Positions 45,499 through 54,060 of a stretch of DNA of 64,000 bases are shown here, piece by piece. Under the pieces are notes generated by a model. It made no database searches. It had not been told where the DNA came from and worked only from the letters and a program-made list of their open reading frames with translations. A program made the position numbers and the translations under genes. The stretch is from Methylotenera sp. (GTDB lineage Bacteria; Pseudomonadota; Gammaproteobacteria; Burkholderiales; Methylophilaceae), in assembly GCA_013141075.1 (NCBI GenBank), contig JABFRQ010000001.1:62001-126000 (forward strand). Reading direction: 5' to 3'. Each line of letters opens with the position of its first letter. The stretch's first letter is position 1.

Positions 45499-46095
45499 CT
45501 AAATAGGCTTTCCCCAAGTTTCACTAAAAAATAATTCGCCTAACGGTTTACGTTTTCGCGCTGCAAGTTCGCGGGCTTTTAGTTCGTCTGGCAAGTTGTT
45601 GGCATCGCCTTCATAACCTACGGCAATCATCGTCATTGGTGTGTATTCTGCGGGAATCGCAAAGTGCTCACGCGTTTTATCCGCATTAAAACCGCCCATT
45701 TGGTGCGCCATTAAACCCATGCTGGCGGCTTGCAAACACAAGTTTTCAGCCGCTGCCCCTGTGTCATATTGCGCCCATCGGTTTGGGCTTTGATTGTGAC
45801 CAAATAAGGTACCAGCACATACTAAAATAAGCACTGGCGCGTCTTTCACCCACGTTTGATTATTTGGCACAACGCAATCAAAGGCTTGTTGCCAAGTCTT
45901 TGCATCGGCATTTTTATCCCAAACGATAAAACGCCAAGGCTCATCGCCAAAACAGCTAGGCGCCCAACGCGCGGCTTCTAGCAGGGCAATTATTTGCGCG
46001 TGTGTTATGGGTTTGCTAGCATCATAAGCGCGGCCGCTCCGGCGCTTGGCAATGGTTTCGTTGATAGATACTTGCGTAACAGCAGGTTTTTGCAT
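45499..46095 (-). CDS. Nitroreductase family protein
   Basis: A 198-residue FMN oxidoreductase. The N-terminal KRRSGRAYDASKPITHAQ and LEAARWAPSCFGDEPWRF are typical, and GAAAENLCLQAASMGLMAHQMGG forms the FMN/dimer segment. Substrate unknown: nitro compounds or quinones in relatives. The start overlaps the alkene reductase stop by a base (TAATG), so the two are coupled and probably share an electron-carrier role. Confidence 0.9.
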   Translation of the reverse strand: MQKPAVTQVSINETIAKRRSGRAYDASKPITHAQIIALLEAARWAPSCFGDEPWRFIVWDKNADAKTWQQAFDCVVPNNQTWVKDAPVLILVCAGTLFGHNQSPNRWAQYDTGAAAENLCLQAASMGLMAHQMGGFNADKTREHFAIPAEYTPMTMIAVGYEGDANNLPDELKARELAARKRKPLGELFFSETWGKPI

Positions 46096-47174
46096 TATTT
46101 TTGCTCGCCCAAAAATGGATAATCGGTATAGCCTTTTGCGTCGCCACCATAAAAGGAGTTGCCATCTGCCTCGTTAAGTGGAGCGTTGGCTCTGAAGCGC
46201 TCAACTAAATCTGGATTCGCTAAAAATGGCACGCCATAAGCAATGCAATCCGCATGGCCGCTAGCAATGGCGGCGTTACCACGTGCTTTGTCGTAAGCCA
46301 AATTCGCCATGTAGGCATTTTTAAAATGTTTACGCAATTCATTAAAATCAAACGTTTGCACTTTGCCGCCCATACCACCCTCAACCACGTGCAAATAAGC
46401 TAAGTTGAATTGATTTAACGCGTCCGCCACATAGTTGAACAGTGCTTGCGGATTACTGTCCGTCATATCATTAAATGGATTCACAGGTGATAAACGAATA
46501 CCAACTTTATCAGCCCCCACCACGCCCACCACGGCTTTAGTAACTTCTAACAATAATCGCGCACGATTTTCAAAGCTACCACCATAATTATCAGTGCGTT
46601 TATTGCTGCCATCACGCAAAAATTGGTCTAACAAATAACCATTCGCCGCGTGGATTTCTACGCCATCAAACCCCGCCGCAAGCGCGCACTTTGTGGCATG
46701 CACATAATCTTGCACAATGGCTGGCAACTCGTTTGCATCTAAAGCGCGCGGCGTTACATAATCTTGCAAGCCTGTGTAAGTAAACGCTTGCCCTGCTGGT
46801 TGAATAGCAGAAGGCGCCACTGGTAGCGCGCCATTTGGCAGTAAGCTTGGGTGCGAAATTCTGCCCACATGCCAAATTTGAATCACAATTTTTCCACCTT
46901 TGGCATGCACTGCATCGGTTACTTTTTTCCAACCAGCTACTTGAGCATCGGTATAAATACCTGGCAAAGCTGGGTAGCCGTGCGCCATGGCAGAAATTGG
47001 CGTGGCTTCGGTAATAATCAAGCCAGAGGTGGCGCGCTGTGCATAATAAGTGACGTTTAAATCTTGCGGAACGCCGCCCTCACCCGCTCTATTTCTGGTG
47101 AGTGGCGCCATAATCATGCGATTTTTTAAGGCAATTGAACCCAAAGTTACTGGGCTGAATAAATCTGTTGTCAT
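46095..47174 (-). CDS. Alkene reductase, old yellow enzyme family
   Basis: A 359-residue FMN TIM-barrel enzyme that reduces activated C=C bonds and nitro compounds with NAD(P)H. LFSPVTLGSIALKNRMIMAPLTRNRAGEGGVPQDLNVTYYAQRA is the N-terminus, FDGVEIHAANGYLLDQFLRDGSNKRTDNYGGSFENRARL the core with the His-Asn pair. Length normal for the NemA group. It overlaps the nitroreductase by a base; YceI lies 14 bases upstream. Confidence 0.93.
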   Translation of the reverse strand: MTTDLFSPVTLGSIALKNRMIMAPLTRNRAGEGGVPQDLNVTYYAQRATSGLIITEATPISAMAHGYPALPGIYTDAQVAGWKKVTDAVHAKGGKIVIQIWHVGRISHPSLLPNGALPVAPSAIQPAGQAFTYTGLQDYVTPRALDANELPAIVQDYVHATKCALAAGFDGVEIHAANGYLLDQFLRDGSNKRTDNYGGSFENRARLLLEVTKAVVGVVGADKVGIRLSPVNPFNDMTDSNPQALFNYVADALNQFNLAYLHVVEGGMGGKVQTFDFNELRKHFKNAYMANLAYDKARGNAAIASGHADCIAYGVPFLANPDLVERFRANAPLNEADGNSFYGGDAKGYTDYPFLGEQK

Positions 47175-47188
47175 GTAATTCTCCGTTT

Positions 47189-47818
47189 TTATTGTCTACT
47201 TAAAGGGCTTTCTGGCGGCAATTTTACGCCTTCTATCAGCAAGGTAATTTCTATATCATCGCCCACAGGGGCATTTTTTTTAAGCGGCCAAGTAAAACCA
47301 AAATCGCTGGCCTTTAAACTAGTTTTTGCCTCAAAACCCGTGCGGTAGCCGCCCCAAGGGTCTGTGCCGAAGCCAAGCACTTTAAATGGAAATGTCATTT
47401 CTTTTGAAACGCCGTGCATGGTCAGCACGCCTGTCATTACGCCTTCGGTGTTCGATTTAGCCTCAATTTTTTTGCTGATAAATGTCATTTCGGCAAATTT
47501 TTCTACATTTAAATAATCAGGCTTTTTGATATGTTCATCGCGCTTAACATGACTGCTATTCACGCTAAGCATATTGATTTTTGCATCTACACTTGAATTT
47601 TCTAAATGCTTAGTATCAATCAGAATTTTACCTTTAATATCGCTAAAGGTCCCTGATGTTTTTGAAGCCACATGCCTAATAGTCCAATTAGCAAAACTGT
47701 GGCTATCATCAATCCGATATGCTTCCACGTCTGCAATAGCATGGCTGCAAGCCAATAGCAGAGCGGCTCCCAGAGCTGCTCTAGAAATATTTAGTCTAGG
47801 GGCAGATATTTTTAGCAT
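47189..47818 (-). CDS. YceI family periplasmic protein (second copy)
   Basis: A 209-residue lipocalin-like protein with signal peptide (about residues 1-29, ending HAIA|DVEAY). The core YRIDDSHSFANWTIRHVASKTSGTF and GVLTMHGVSKEMTFPF is the YceI family. The signal peptide hydrophobic core (AALGAALLLACSHA) is encoded by a stretch that matches the family A palindrome (see repeat at 47743). It is 17 bases after the pirin gene and 14 bases before the alkene reductase on the same strand. Confidence 0.92.
   Translation of the reverse strand: MLKISAPRLNISRAALGAALLLACSHAIADVEAYRIDDSHSFANWTIRHVASKTSGTFSDIKGKILIDTKHLENSSVDAKINMLSVNSSHVKRDEHIKKPDYLNVEKFAEMTFISKKIEAKSNTEGVMTGVLTMHGVSKEMTFPFKVLGFGTDPWGGYRTGFEAKTSLKASDFGFTWPLKKNAPVGDDIEITLLIEGVKLPPESPLSRQ
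47743..47777. repeat. Family A-like stretch inside yceI (signal peptide region)
   Basis: On the minus strand CTGGGAGCC-GCTCTGCTATT-GGCTTGCAG, which matches the family A copy inside rlmD (CTGGGAGCC-GCACTGGTATT-GGCTTGCAG) at nearly all positions. It lies in coding sequence. Confidence 0.6.
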
Positions 47819-47835
47819 ATTTATATCCTTAACTT

Positions 47836-48540
47836 TTAAACTTTAGGTAAATCAAACAACAATATTTCTGCATTATTTACTGCGTTCAGTGTAATTGTCT
47901 GTGTGGCATCAAACATTGCGGCATCGCCCGCACTCAATTGTTTTTGGTTGATTGCAATGCTACCGCTTGCGACCTGCAAATATACGCAACGATTATCTCT
48001 AAGAACATATTCTATTTGATTTCGTTCACTTAATTGTGCGGCATAAAGCCTCATATCTTGATGAATAAGCATAGAACCATTTGCACCGTTTTCAGACGCC
48101 AACAAACACCATTGGTTAAGTTTTTGCGCGTCTGTAAAAAATTTATCTTCATAGCTAGGCGGCAAACCGCGTAGATTTGGCAAAATCCAAATTTGCAGCA
48201 AATGTATGGGTTCAGAATCTGACGCATTAAACTCACTATGCCTAATACCCGTGCCAGCCGTCATGCGCTGCACATGGCCTTGGCGAATTACCTCTGTATT
48301 ACCAAGGCTATCTTTATGCGCTAAATTGCCTTGCAACACATAGGTAATAATTTCCATGTTGTCGTGCGAATGCATGCCAAAACCCATTGCAGGCGCAATC
48401 ACGTCTTCATTGATGACGCGCAATACCGAATAATTCATCCAATTTTGGTCGTAATAATCCGCAAAAGAAAACGAGTGATAACTATCTAGCCAGCCATGGT
48501 TGGCATGGCCTCGTTGTTCAGAAGTACGAATTTGCATCAT
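47836..48540 (-). CDS. Pirin family protein
   Basis: A 234-residue bicupin of the pirin/YhaK-YhhW type. It shows SFADYYDQNWMNYSVLRVINEDVIAPAMGFGMHSHDNMEIITYVLQG, with the metal-binding His-x-His...Glu pattern, then HKDSLGN and TAGTGIRHSEFN. Relatives cleave quercetin or act as redox-sensitive regulators. It leads a run of yceI, alkene reductase and nitroreductase on the same strand, which together look like an electrophile or redox-stress set. Confidence 0.92.
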   Translation of the reverse strand: MMQIRTSEQRGHANHGWLDSYHSFSFADYYDQNWMNYSVLRVINEDVIAPAMGFGMHSHDNMEIITYVLQGNLAHKDSLGNTEVIRQGHVQRMTAGTGIRHSEFNASDSEPIHLLQIWILPNLRGLPPSYEDKFFTDAQKLNQWCLLASENGANGSMLIHQDMRLYAAQLSERNQIEYVLRDNRCVYLQVASGSIAINQKQLSAGDAAMFDATQTITLNAVNNAEILLFDLPKV

Positions 48541-48671
48541 TCACCTTTCGTGTGTTTAATGAGTTAGCACTGAAATGTGCCGCGCTGATATACTCATTAT
48601 TGAGCCAACAGGCTAACATTTCAATGTGAATTTACATAGCGCTACACTAATATTTAAAACCACTATTTTAA

Positions 48672-49187
<516 letters not shown>

Positions 49188-49215
49188 AACATACTTAATT
49201 TACCAACCTATTTAT

Positions 49216-49908
49216 TTAGTCATTATTGCCAGTAAACGCCATGAGCAAATGCAATAAATTAGTAAACATGTTGTGCAAGCTAATATAAATGCTCATTGTG
49301 GCTAAAATGTAATTAGTTTGGCCGCCACGTACTACCTGATTGATTTCATACAATATAAAACCAGCCATTAGCAAAATAACCACTGCTGAAATTGTTAATG
49401 ATAACGCTGGCACTTGGAAGAAAAAGTTTGCCAAAATAGCCAAAATTACAATGACCATACCAATGGTTAAAAATTTACCCATAAAGCTAAAGTCACGTTT
49501 AGCATTAGAGCCAATTGCAGCCAATGTTAAAAATGAAATCGCTGTGCCGCCTGCCGCCATGCCAATTAACTGCGCACCATTACTTAAATGCAAAGCATGT
49601 TGCAAAATTGGCCCTAATAACACGCCCATAATAAAAGTAAAGGCAAAAAGCAACCACACACCTGTAGCATTATTTGCATTTTTGGCAATAAGCCAAGTCA
49701 TACCATAAACGGTGGCCATAATACCTACAAACAGCATAATTGGGCTGGTTGCCATCATCCATGCAAAATTCATATTGATACCGACCATTGCACCAATCAC
49801 GGTTGGAATCATCGTCATGCCTAGCATGGCATACGTGTTACGTAACACTTTGTTCTCTGCGACGATGGCAGTGCCTTCGCGACCTAATACTTGAATATCA
49901 TCTGACAT
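49216..49908 (-). CDS. Bax inhibitor-1 / YccA family membrane protein
   Basis: A 230-residue protein with seven hydrophobic segments, opening with a cytosolic stretch and ending in YISLHNMFTNLLHLLMAFTGNND. The segment NQVVRGGQTNYILATMSIYISLHNMF is the family's C-terminal signature with the Asp/polar residues thought to form the pH-dependent site. Relatives modulate FtsH or act as calcium leak channels. Probably monocistronic. Confidence 0.92.
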   Translation of the reverse strand: MSDDIQVLGREGTAIVAENKVLRNTYAMLGMTMIPTVIGAMVGINMNFAWMMATSPIMLFVGIMATVYGMTWLIAKNANNATGVWLLFAFTFIMGVLLGPILQHALHLSNGAQLIGMAAGGTAISFLTLAAIGSNAKRDFSFMGKFLTIGMVIVILAILANFFFQVPALSLTISAVVILLMAGFILYEINQVVRGGQTNYILATMSIYISLHNMFTNLLHLLMAFTGNND

Positions 49909-50018
49909 TTTATTTCCTTATAAAAATTTGCCCAAAGGCAATATGTTTAAGATAGCGACTTTTACAATAAGTTTCAAGTACTAATTTGTTACTATCTGTT
50001 TATATAACGAGCTAACGT

Positions 50019-51065
50019 TTAGGCAAAAAGTTCACCTTCTACCAAACCCACTTGCGCTACTTGATGCACCGCTTTTACAAATTCGGCATTTTCATGCAAG
50101 GCATCTAAGTTTTGCGGGTGTTTTTGCCCATGCATGCGCGCAAGCCTTGCAATACTTTGTGCTGAAATCGTCCATTTAAGATTAGCTAGTAGCTCATCTG
50201 CCATTTCAGGTTGATTGCATAACAGCACCATATCGCAGCCAGCATTAAGCGCTGCTAGCGCCCGTGTTGTTACGTCACCGCCCGCAGTTGCGGCTTCCAT
50301 GCTTAAATCATCGCTAAAAATTACGCCGTTAAAGCCTAAACGTTCACGTAATATTTTTTGCAGCCAGCGCGATGAAAAACCTGCGGGCTTATCGTCCACT
50401 TTTGGGTAAATTACATGCGCAGGCATTATGGCTTGAATACCATCATCAATGAGCATTCTAAAAGGTTGCATATCATGCTGGGCAATTTGGTCAAACTCGC
50501 GGTCATCCACAGGCATGCTCACGTGCGAATCTGCCACCACAAAACCGTGCCCAGGAAAATGCTTGCCAACCGCCGCCATGCCGCCTTTTTTAAGGCCTTG
50601 CATCAGCGCAAAAGCTAAATCGCTAATACATTGCGGGTTCAGGTGAAATGCACGGTCGCCAATCACCAAGCTATCGCCGTAATCCATATCTAGCACGGGT
50701 GTAAAGCTAAAATCCACGCCGTGTGCGCGGAGTTCTGCGGCTAAAATCCAACCCGCTTCTGTGGCGAGTTCTTTGGCTTTTTTTGGATTTTTATCCCAAA
50801 TTTTGCCAAATTCACGCATCGGTGGAATCTTGGTAAAGCCATCGCGAAAACGCTGCACGCGCCCACCTTCATGGTCAACCGCAATTAAAAGAGGTGGCTG
50901 GCGAACCGCATGGATACTGGCTGTCAGAGCATCTAATTGTGCGTTATTGATGAAGTTGCGCTTGAATAAAATCACTCCGCCAACCAGCGGATGTTGCAAT
51001 CTTTTGATGTCGTCTACAGTTAATTCTGTACCAACAACATCTAACATAATAGGGCCTAAACTCAT
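50019..51065 (-). CDS. nagZ: Beta-N-acetylhexosaminidase
   Basis: A cytosolic glycosidase that removes N-acetylglucosamine from anhydromuropeptides during cell-wall recycling. GH3 family: [23 protein letters not shown] is the signature; [18 protein letters not shown] holds the His-Asp acid dyad; [12 protein letters not shown] carries the nucleophile Asp. Length 348 aa. Residues about 44-57 ([14 protein letters not shown]) are encoded by a stretch resembling the family A palindrome. It follows two peptide ABC permease genes by 24 bases. Confidence 0.94.
   Translation of the reverse strand: MSLGPIMLDVVGTELTVDDIKRLQHPLVGGVILFKRNFINNAQLDALTASIHAVRQPPLLIAVDHEGGRVQRFRDGFTKIPPMREFGKIWDKNPKKAKELATEAGWILAAELRAHGVDFSFTPVLDMDYGDSLVIGDRAFHLNPQCISDLAFALMQGLKKGGMAAVGKHFPGHGFVVADSHVSMPVDDREFDQIAQHDMQPFRMLIDDGIQAIMPAHVIYPKVDDKPAGFSSRWLQKILRERLGFNGVIFSDDLSMEAATAGGDVTTRALAALNAGCDMVLLCNQPEMADELLANLKWTISAQSIARLARMHGQKHPQNLDALHENAEFVKAVHQVAQVGLVEGELFA
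50912..50945. repeat. Family A-like stretch inside nagZ
   Basis: On the plus strand GCGAACC-GCATGGATACT-GGCTGTCAGAGCATCTA; the loop matches copies 1 and 3 almost exactly and the right end matches copies 4-6. It lies within the conserved part of nagZ, so convergence cannot be excluded. Confidence 0.5.
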
Positions 51066-51089
51066 GCTTTACCTTTATTAACTAACTAC

Positions 51090-51881
51090 TTACTTTTCTG
51101 TTCTAACGTCAAGTTTATCACGCAAATAATCGCCGCCTAAGTTAATGGCTAAAATTAAGCTCATTAAACTTAAACCCACAATTAACACATAATGCGGTGC
51201 GACCAACATATAGCGCACGCCATCGCGCAACATGGCGCCCCAGCTAGCGTTTGGCGCTTGAATGCCCAAACCAAGAAACGACAAACTCGCTTCGGCAATC
51301 ATCACACTGGCTAAACTATAAGTGGCTTCTACCACTAAAATTGAGGCTAATAATGGCAATATATGCTTAAAAATCATGCGTGGCACGGTGGCGCCGAGTG
51401 ATTCTGCTGCCAGCACATGTTGGCGATTACGCAAACCTAGCGCTTGCCCACGTGTAAGGCGCGCGTAGCTCACCCAACCTGTGATGCTCAATGCAATCAT
51501 TAAGTTAACTAAACCTGGCCCGAGCACTGCGGCAAAGGCAATGGCGAGCAAAATACCTGGAAAGGCCAAAAATACATCAGTAATTTGCATTAAAAGTTGG
51601 TCAACTTTTCCGCCGTAAAAACCTGCGACTAACCCAACTGAAACGCCAATTGCCATCGTAATTATGGTGACGACTATAGCCACAGAAAATGAAATTTGCA
51701 CACCAGCCAACACGCGCGCCAAAATGTCGCGCCCTAAATCATCTGCACCAAACCAGTGTTGAGCGTTAGGTGTACTGAGAATTGCGTTTAAATCTATTAA
51801 ATTGGGGGTTAGTTGTAGTAGCCAGCCGAATAAAACTGCTAGTAGCCAAAAAATTAAAATAGTTGAGGCAAATTTTTTCAT
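51090..51881 (-). CDS. Peptide ABC transporter permease, DppC/OppC-like
   Basis: A 263-residue inner-membrane permease with six or so helices, the DPP-C N-terminal segment (HWFGADDLGRDILARVLAGVQISF) and the cytosolic coupling loop EAxx-G motif AAESLGATVPRMIFKHILP. It starts two bases after the DppB-like gene and ends 24 bases before nagZ. No ATPase gene is close by. Substrate by family: di- or oligopeptides. Confidence 0.9.
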   Translation of the reverse strand: MKKFASTILIFWLLAVLFGWLLQLTPNLIDLNAILSTPNAQHWFGADDLGRDILARVLAGVQISFSVAIVVTIITMAIGVSVGLVAGFYGGKVDQLLMQITDVFLAFPGILLAIAFAAVLGPGLVNLMIALSITGWVSYARLTRGQALGLRNRQHVLAAESLGATVPRMIFKHILPLLASILVVEATYSLASVMIAEASLSFLGLGIQAPNASWGAMLRDGVRYMLVAPHYVLIVGLSLMSLILAINLGGDYLRDKLDVRTEK

Positions 51882-51883
51882 GC

Positions 51884-52801
51884 TTAACCCCCAAACTTCA
51901 CACGCGGGTCAGCCAACCGATACAGCACATCTGTCACCAAATTCACTAGCACATAGCTCAATGCCACCACCAGCACGCAGGCTTGCGTCACGGGGTAATC
52001 GCGTTTTTCTATGCTTTCTACCAACATGCGTCCGATTCCATCCCATGAAAAAATAGTTTCAGTAATCACCGTGCCAGCCAGCAAACTGCCCATTTGCAAA
52101 CCAACAATGGTAATAATCGGCAGTAGTGCGGCACGCAAAGCATGGCGTAAAATCACGGTTTTTTCGCTCAAACCTTTAGCGCGCGCGGTGCGAATATAAT
52201 CATCATTCAATACTTCAAGCAAACTGGTGCGCGTCATGCGCGTGAGTATCGCGCTTAAACCAAATCCTAATGTGAGTGCTGGCAGAATAATTGATGTATT
52301 CGATTCCATACCACTCACAGGCAACCAGCCCAACCACACCGCGAATATCAGCATTAACATTGGTCCTAACCAAAACGCTGGCATAGCTGAGAGGCGCACC
52401 GATACTAGTGTTACGACAATATCTTGCCAATGATTAGCCTTAAGCGCGGCGTAAATACCCAATGGAATACCGATACATAAGCCAATTAAAAGGGATAACA
52501 AAGCAAGTTTCACCGTGGCTGGGTAACGTGTTTTCAGCATCTCGATAATCGGCGTTTTAGTGTGAATGGATTGCCCAAAATCACCAGAGCTAAGCTTGTT
52601 TAAGTAACCGCCAAACTGCGTAATCAATGGCTGATTTAAGCCTAAATCTTCACGCAACGCCACACGGTCAGCCGTGCTGGCAGATTCGCCCAGCATGACT
52701 TCTACAGGGTCACCAGGCACAAGGTGAATAAGCAGAAAAGTGAGCAAAAGCACACCGAAAATGACAGTGGCGAAGCTGGCTATTTTTTTGATTAAAAACA
52801 C
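51884..52801 (-). CDS. Peptide ABC transporter permease, DppB/OppB-like
   Basis: A 305-residue permease. Its N-terminus (FLLIHLVPGDPVEVMLGESAS) is the DppB/OppB signature, and the coupling loop is TARAKGLSEKTVILRHALRAALLPI. The C-terminus LVTDVLYRLADPRVKF matches the family. It is separated by two bases from the DppC-like gene and by about 115 bases from the L,D-transpeptidase gene upstream, a gap holding a family C palindrome. Confidence 0.9.
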   Translation of the reverse strand: MFLIKKIASFATVIFGVLLLTFLLIHLVPGDPVEVMLGESASTADRVALREDLGLNQPLITQFGGYLNKLSSGDFGQSIHTKTPIIEMLKTRYPATVKLALLSLLIGLCIGIPLGIYAALKANHWQDIVVTLVSVRLSAMPAFWLGPMLMLIFAVWLGWLPVSGMESNTSIILPALTLGFGLSAILTRMTRTSLLEVLNDDYIRTARAKGLSEKTVILRHALRAALLPIITIVGLQMGSLLAGTVITETIFSWDGIGRMLVESIEKRDYPVTQACVLVVALSYVLVNLVTDVLYRLADPRVKFGG

Positions 52802-52817
52802 AAAGCCACCCTAATGC

Positions 52818-52858
52818 GTCATTCCCACGAAAGTGGGAATCCATTTTGAACTTGAGGC
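52818..52858. repeat. Dispersed palindrome, family C
   Basis: GTCATTCCCACGAAAGTGGGAATCC, CCCAC and GTGGG around GAAA, followed by ATTTTGAAC. In the gap between the L,D-transpeptidase and permease genes. Confidence 0.8.
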
Positions 52859-52917
52859 TATTAAAGCTAATGGATTGCCGTTTTCACTGGAATTACGGTT
52901 GAAAAATTTGACGCTAT

Positions 52918-53397
52918 TCATTCAACAATCACCACAGGCGTACCAACTTCCACCAAATCAAACAACTCCACCACATCCGCATTACGCATCCGCACACAGC
53001 CATGCGAGCCAATCTCGCCCATTTTCGTACCATCGGGCGAGCCGTGAATATAAATATAACGCTGCATGGTATCTACATTACCCAAACGATTTTTGCCGAT
53101 TTCCTTGCCGCTTAACCACAAAATACGCGTTAAAATCCAATCGCGCGCAGGAAACTCCTCCATCAGTTCTGGTGTACAAACTTCACCCGTAGCTCTGCGC
53201 CCCACAAACACGGTATTTTCCGCAGCACCCGCCCCAATTTTAGCGCGTATTATGTGCGCGCCCAATGGAGTGCAACCACTATTTTTCTCGCAACCAACGC
53301 CATTAGTAGCGGTTGAAACATGATATTTCACCCGCACTTTGCCAGCATTATCTAGCAATTTAAGTGTTTGTTTATAAATGGAAATTTCTATTTTCAT
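52918..53397 (-). CDS. L,D-transpeptidase family protein without signal peptide
   Basis: A 159-residue YkuD-domain protein. The catalytic motif is HGS ... GSHGCVRM with Cys134 and His132, preceded by the conserved His in YIYIHGSPDG. No signal peptide or lipobox: the protein begins MKIEISIYKQTLKLL, directly with the domain. Family members crosslink peptidoglycan or attach lipoproteins in the periplasm; here export by the standard route is not apparent. It overlaps the PaiB-like gene by four bases. Confidence 0.88.
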   Translation of the reverse strand: MKIEISIYKQTLKLLDNAGKVRVKYHVSTATNGVGCEKNSGCTPLGAHIIRAKIGAGAAENTVFVGRRATGEVCTPELMEEFPARDWILTRILWLSGKEIGKNRLGNVDTMQRYIYIHGSPDGTKMGEIGSHGCVRMRNADVVELFDLVEVGTPVVIVE

Positions 53398-54029
53398 TTA
53401 TTTTTATATGCCTCAACTAAACATGCCATTGGGCAAACATCAGCTGCCAAAGCTTTCAAACCTTGAATCACGCCATCACGATTCTGCGCTGGCTGATTTT
53501 GGCTAACTTTCCATTTACCATCTAGCCGCGCGATGGATATTTCAATACCAACAATCATACCCATCAAACGCTCAATATAATCAGCAGGTGCATCAGATAA
53601 TTGCCAATCACTACCAATGGCACCTTCATTTTTACGCGTTAATTCTTCAAGATGGCTGCGAATCCAAGCGCTATCATGCCTAACTTGCATATGACCATGC
53701 GCATGCACCACGGCGTAATTCCAGGTTGGCACGGCTTTTCCAGTCTCGTGTTTTGTGGGATACCACGATGGCGTAATGTAATGTTGTGCGCCGCTAAAAA
53801 TAATTAAGGCTTTGTATTCAGGTTTAAAAATCTGCCAAACGGGGTTTGACCGCGCAACATGGCCACGTAACATGCCAAATTCGCCTTCACTTTCTGATAA
53901 AAAAAATGGGATGTGATTAGCTACCAAGCCACTATCTGTCAGCAGAACCAACGAGGCCAGCGGATGTTCGTGCATCAATTGATGCATGACCTCTAGCCTT
54001 GTTTCTTCAAAGTGGGATGGAATATACAT
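53394..54029 (-). CDS. PaiB-like FMN-binding protein
   Basis: A 211-residue protein of the FMN-binding split-barrel type once called negative transcriptional regulators (PaiB). MYIPSHFEETRLEVMHQLMHEHPLASLVL is the family start, and HYITPSWYPTKHETGKAVPTWNYAVVHAHG is the core. Role unknown; no DNA-binding domain is seen. It lies between the peptide-binding lipoprotein and the L,D-transpeptidase, overlapping the latter by four bases. Confidence 0.88.
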   Translation of the reverse strand: MYIPSHFEETRLEVMHQLMHEHPLASLVLLTDSGLVANHIPFFLSESEGEFGMLRGHVARSNPVWQIFKPEYKALIIFSGAQHYITPSWYPTKHETGKAVPTWNYAVVHAHGHMQVRHDSAWIRSHLEELTRKNEGAIGSDWQLSDAPADYIERLMGMIVGIEISIARLDGKWKVSQNQPAQNRDGVIQGLKALAADVCPMACLVEAYKNK

Positions 54030-54060
54030 TTTAGTCTTTTAATATTTTTTACGTACTGGT

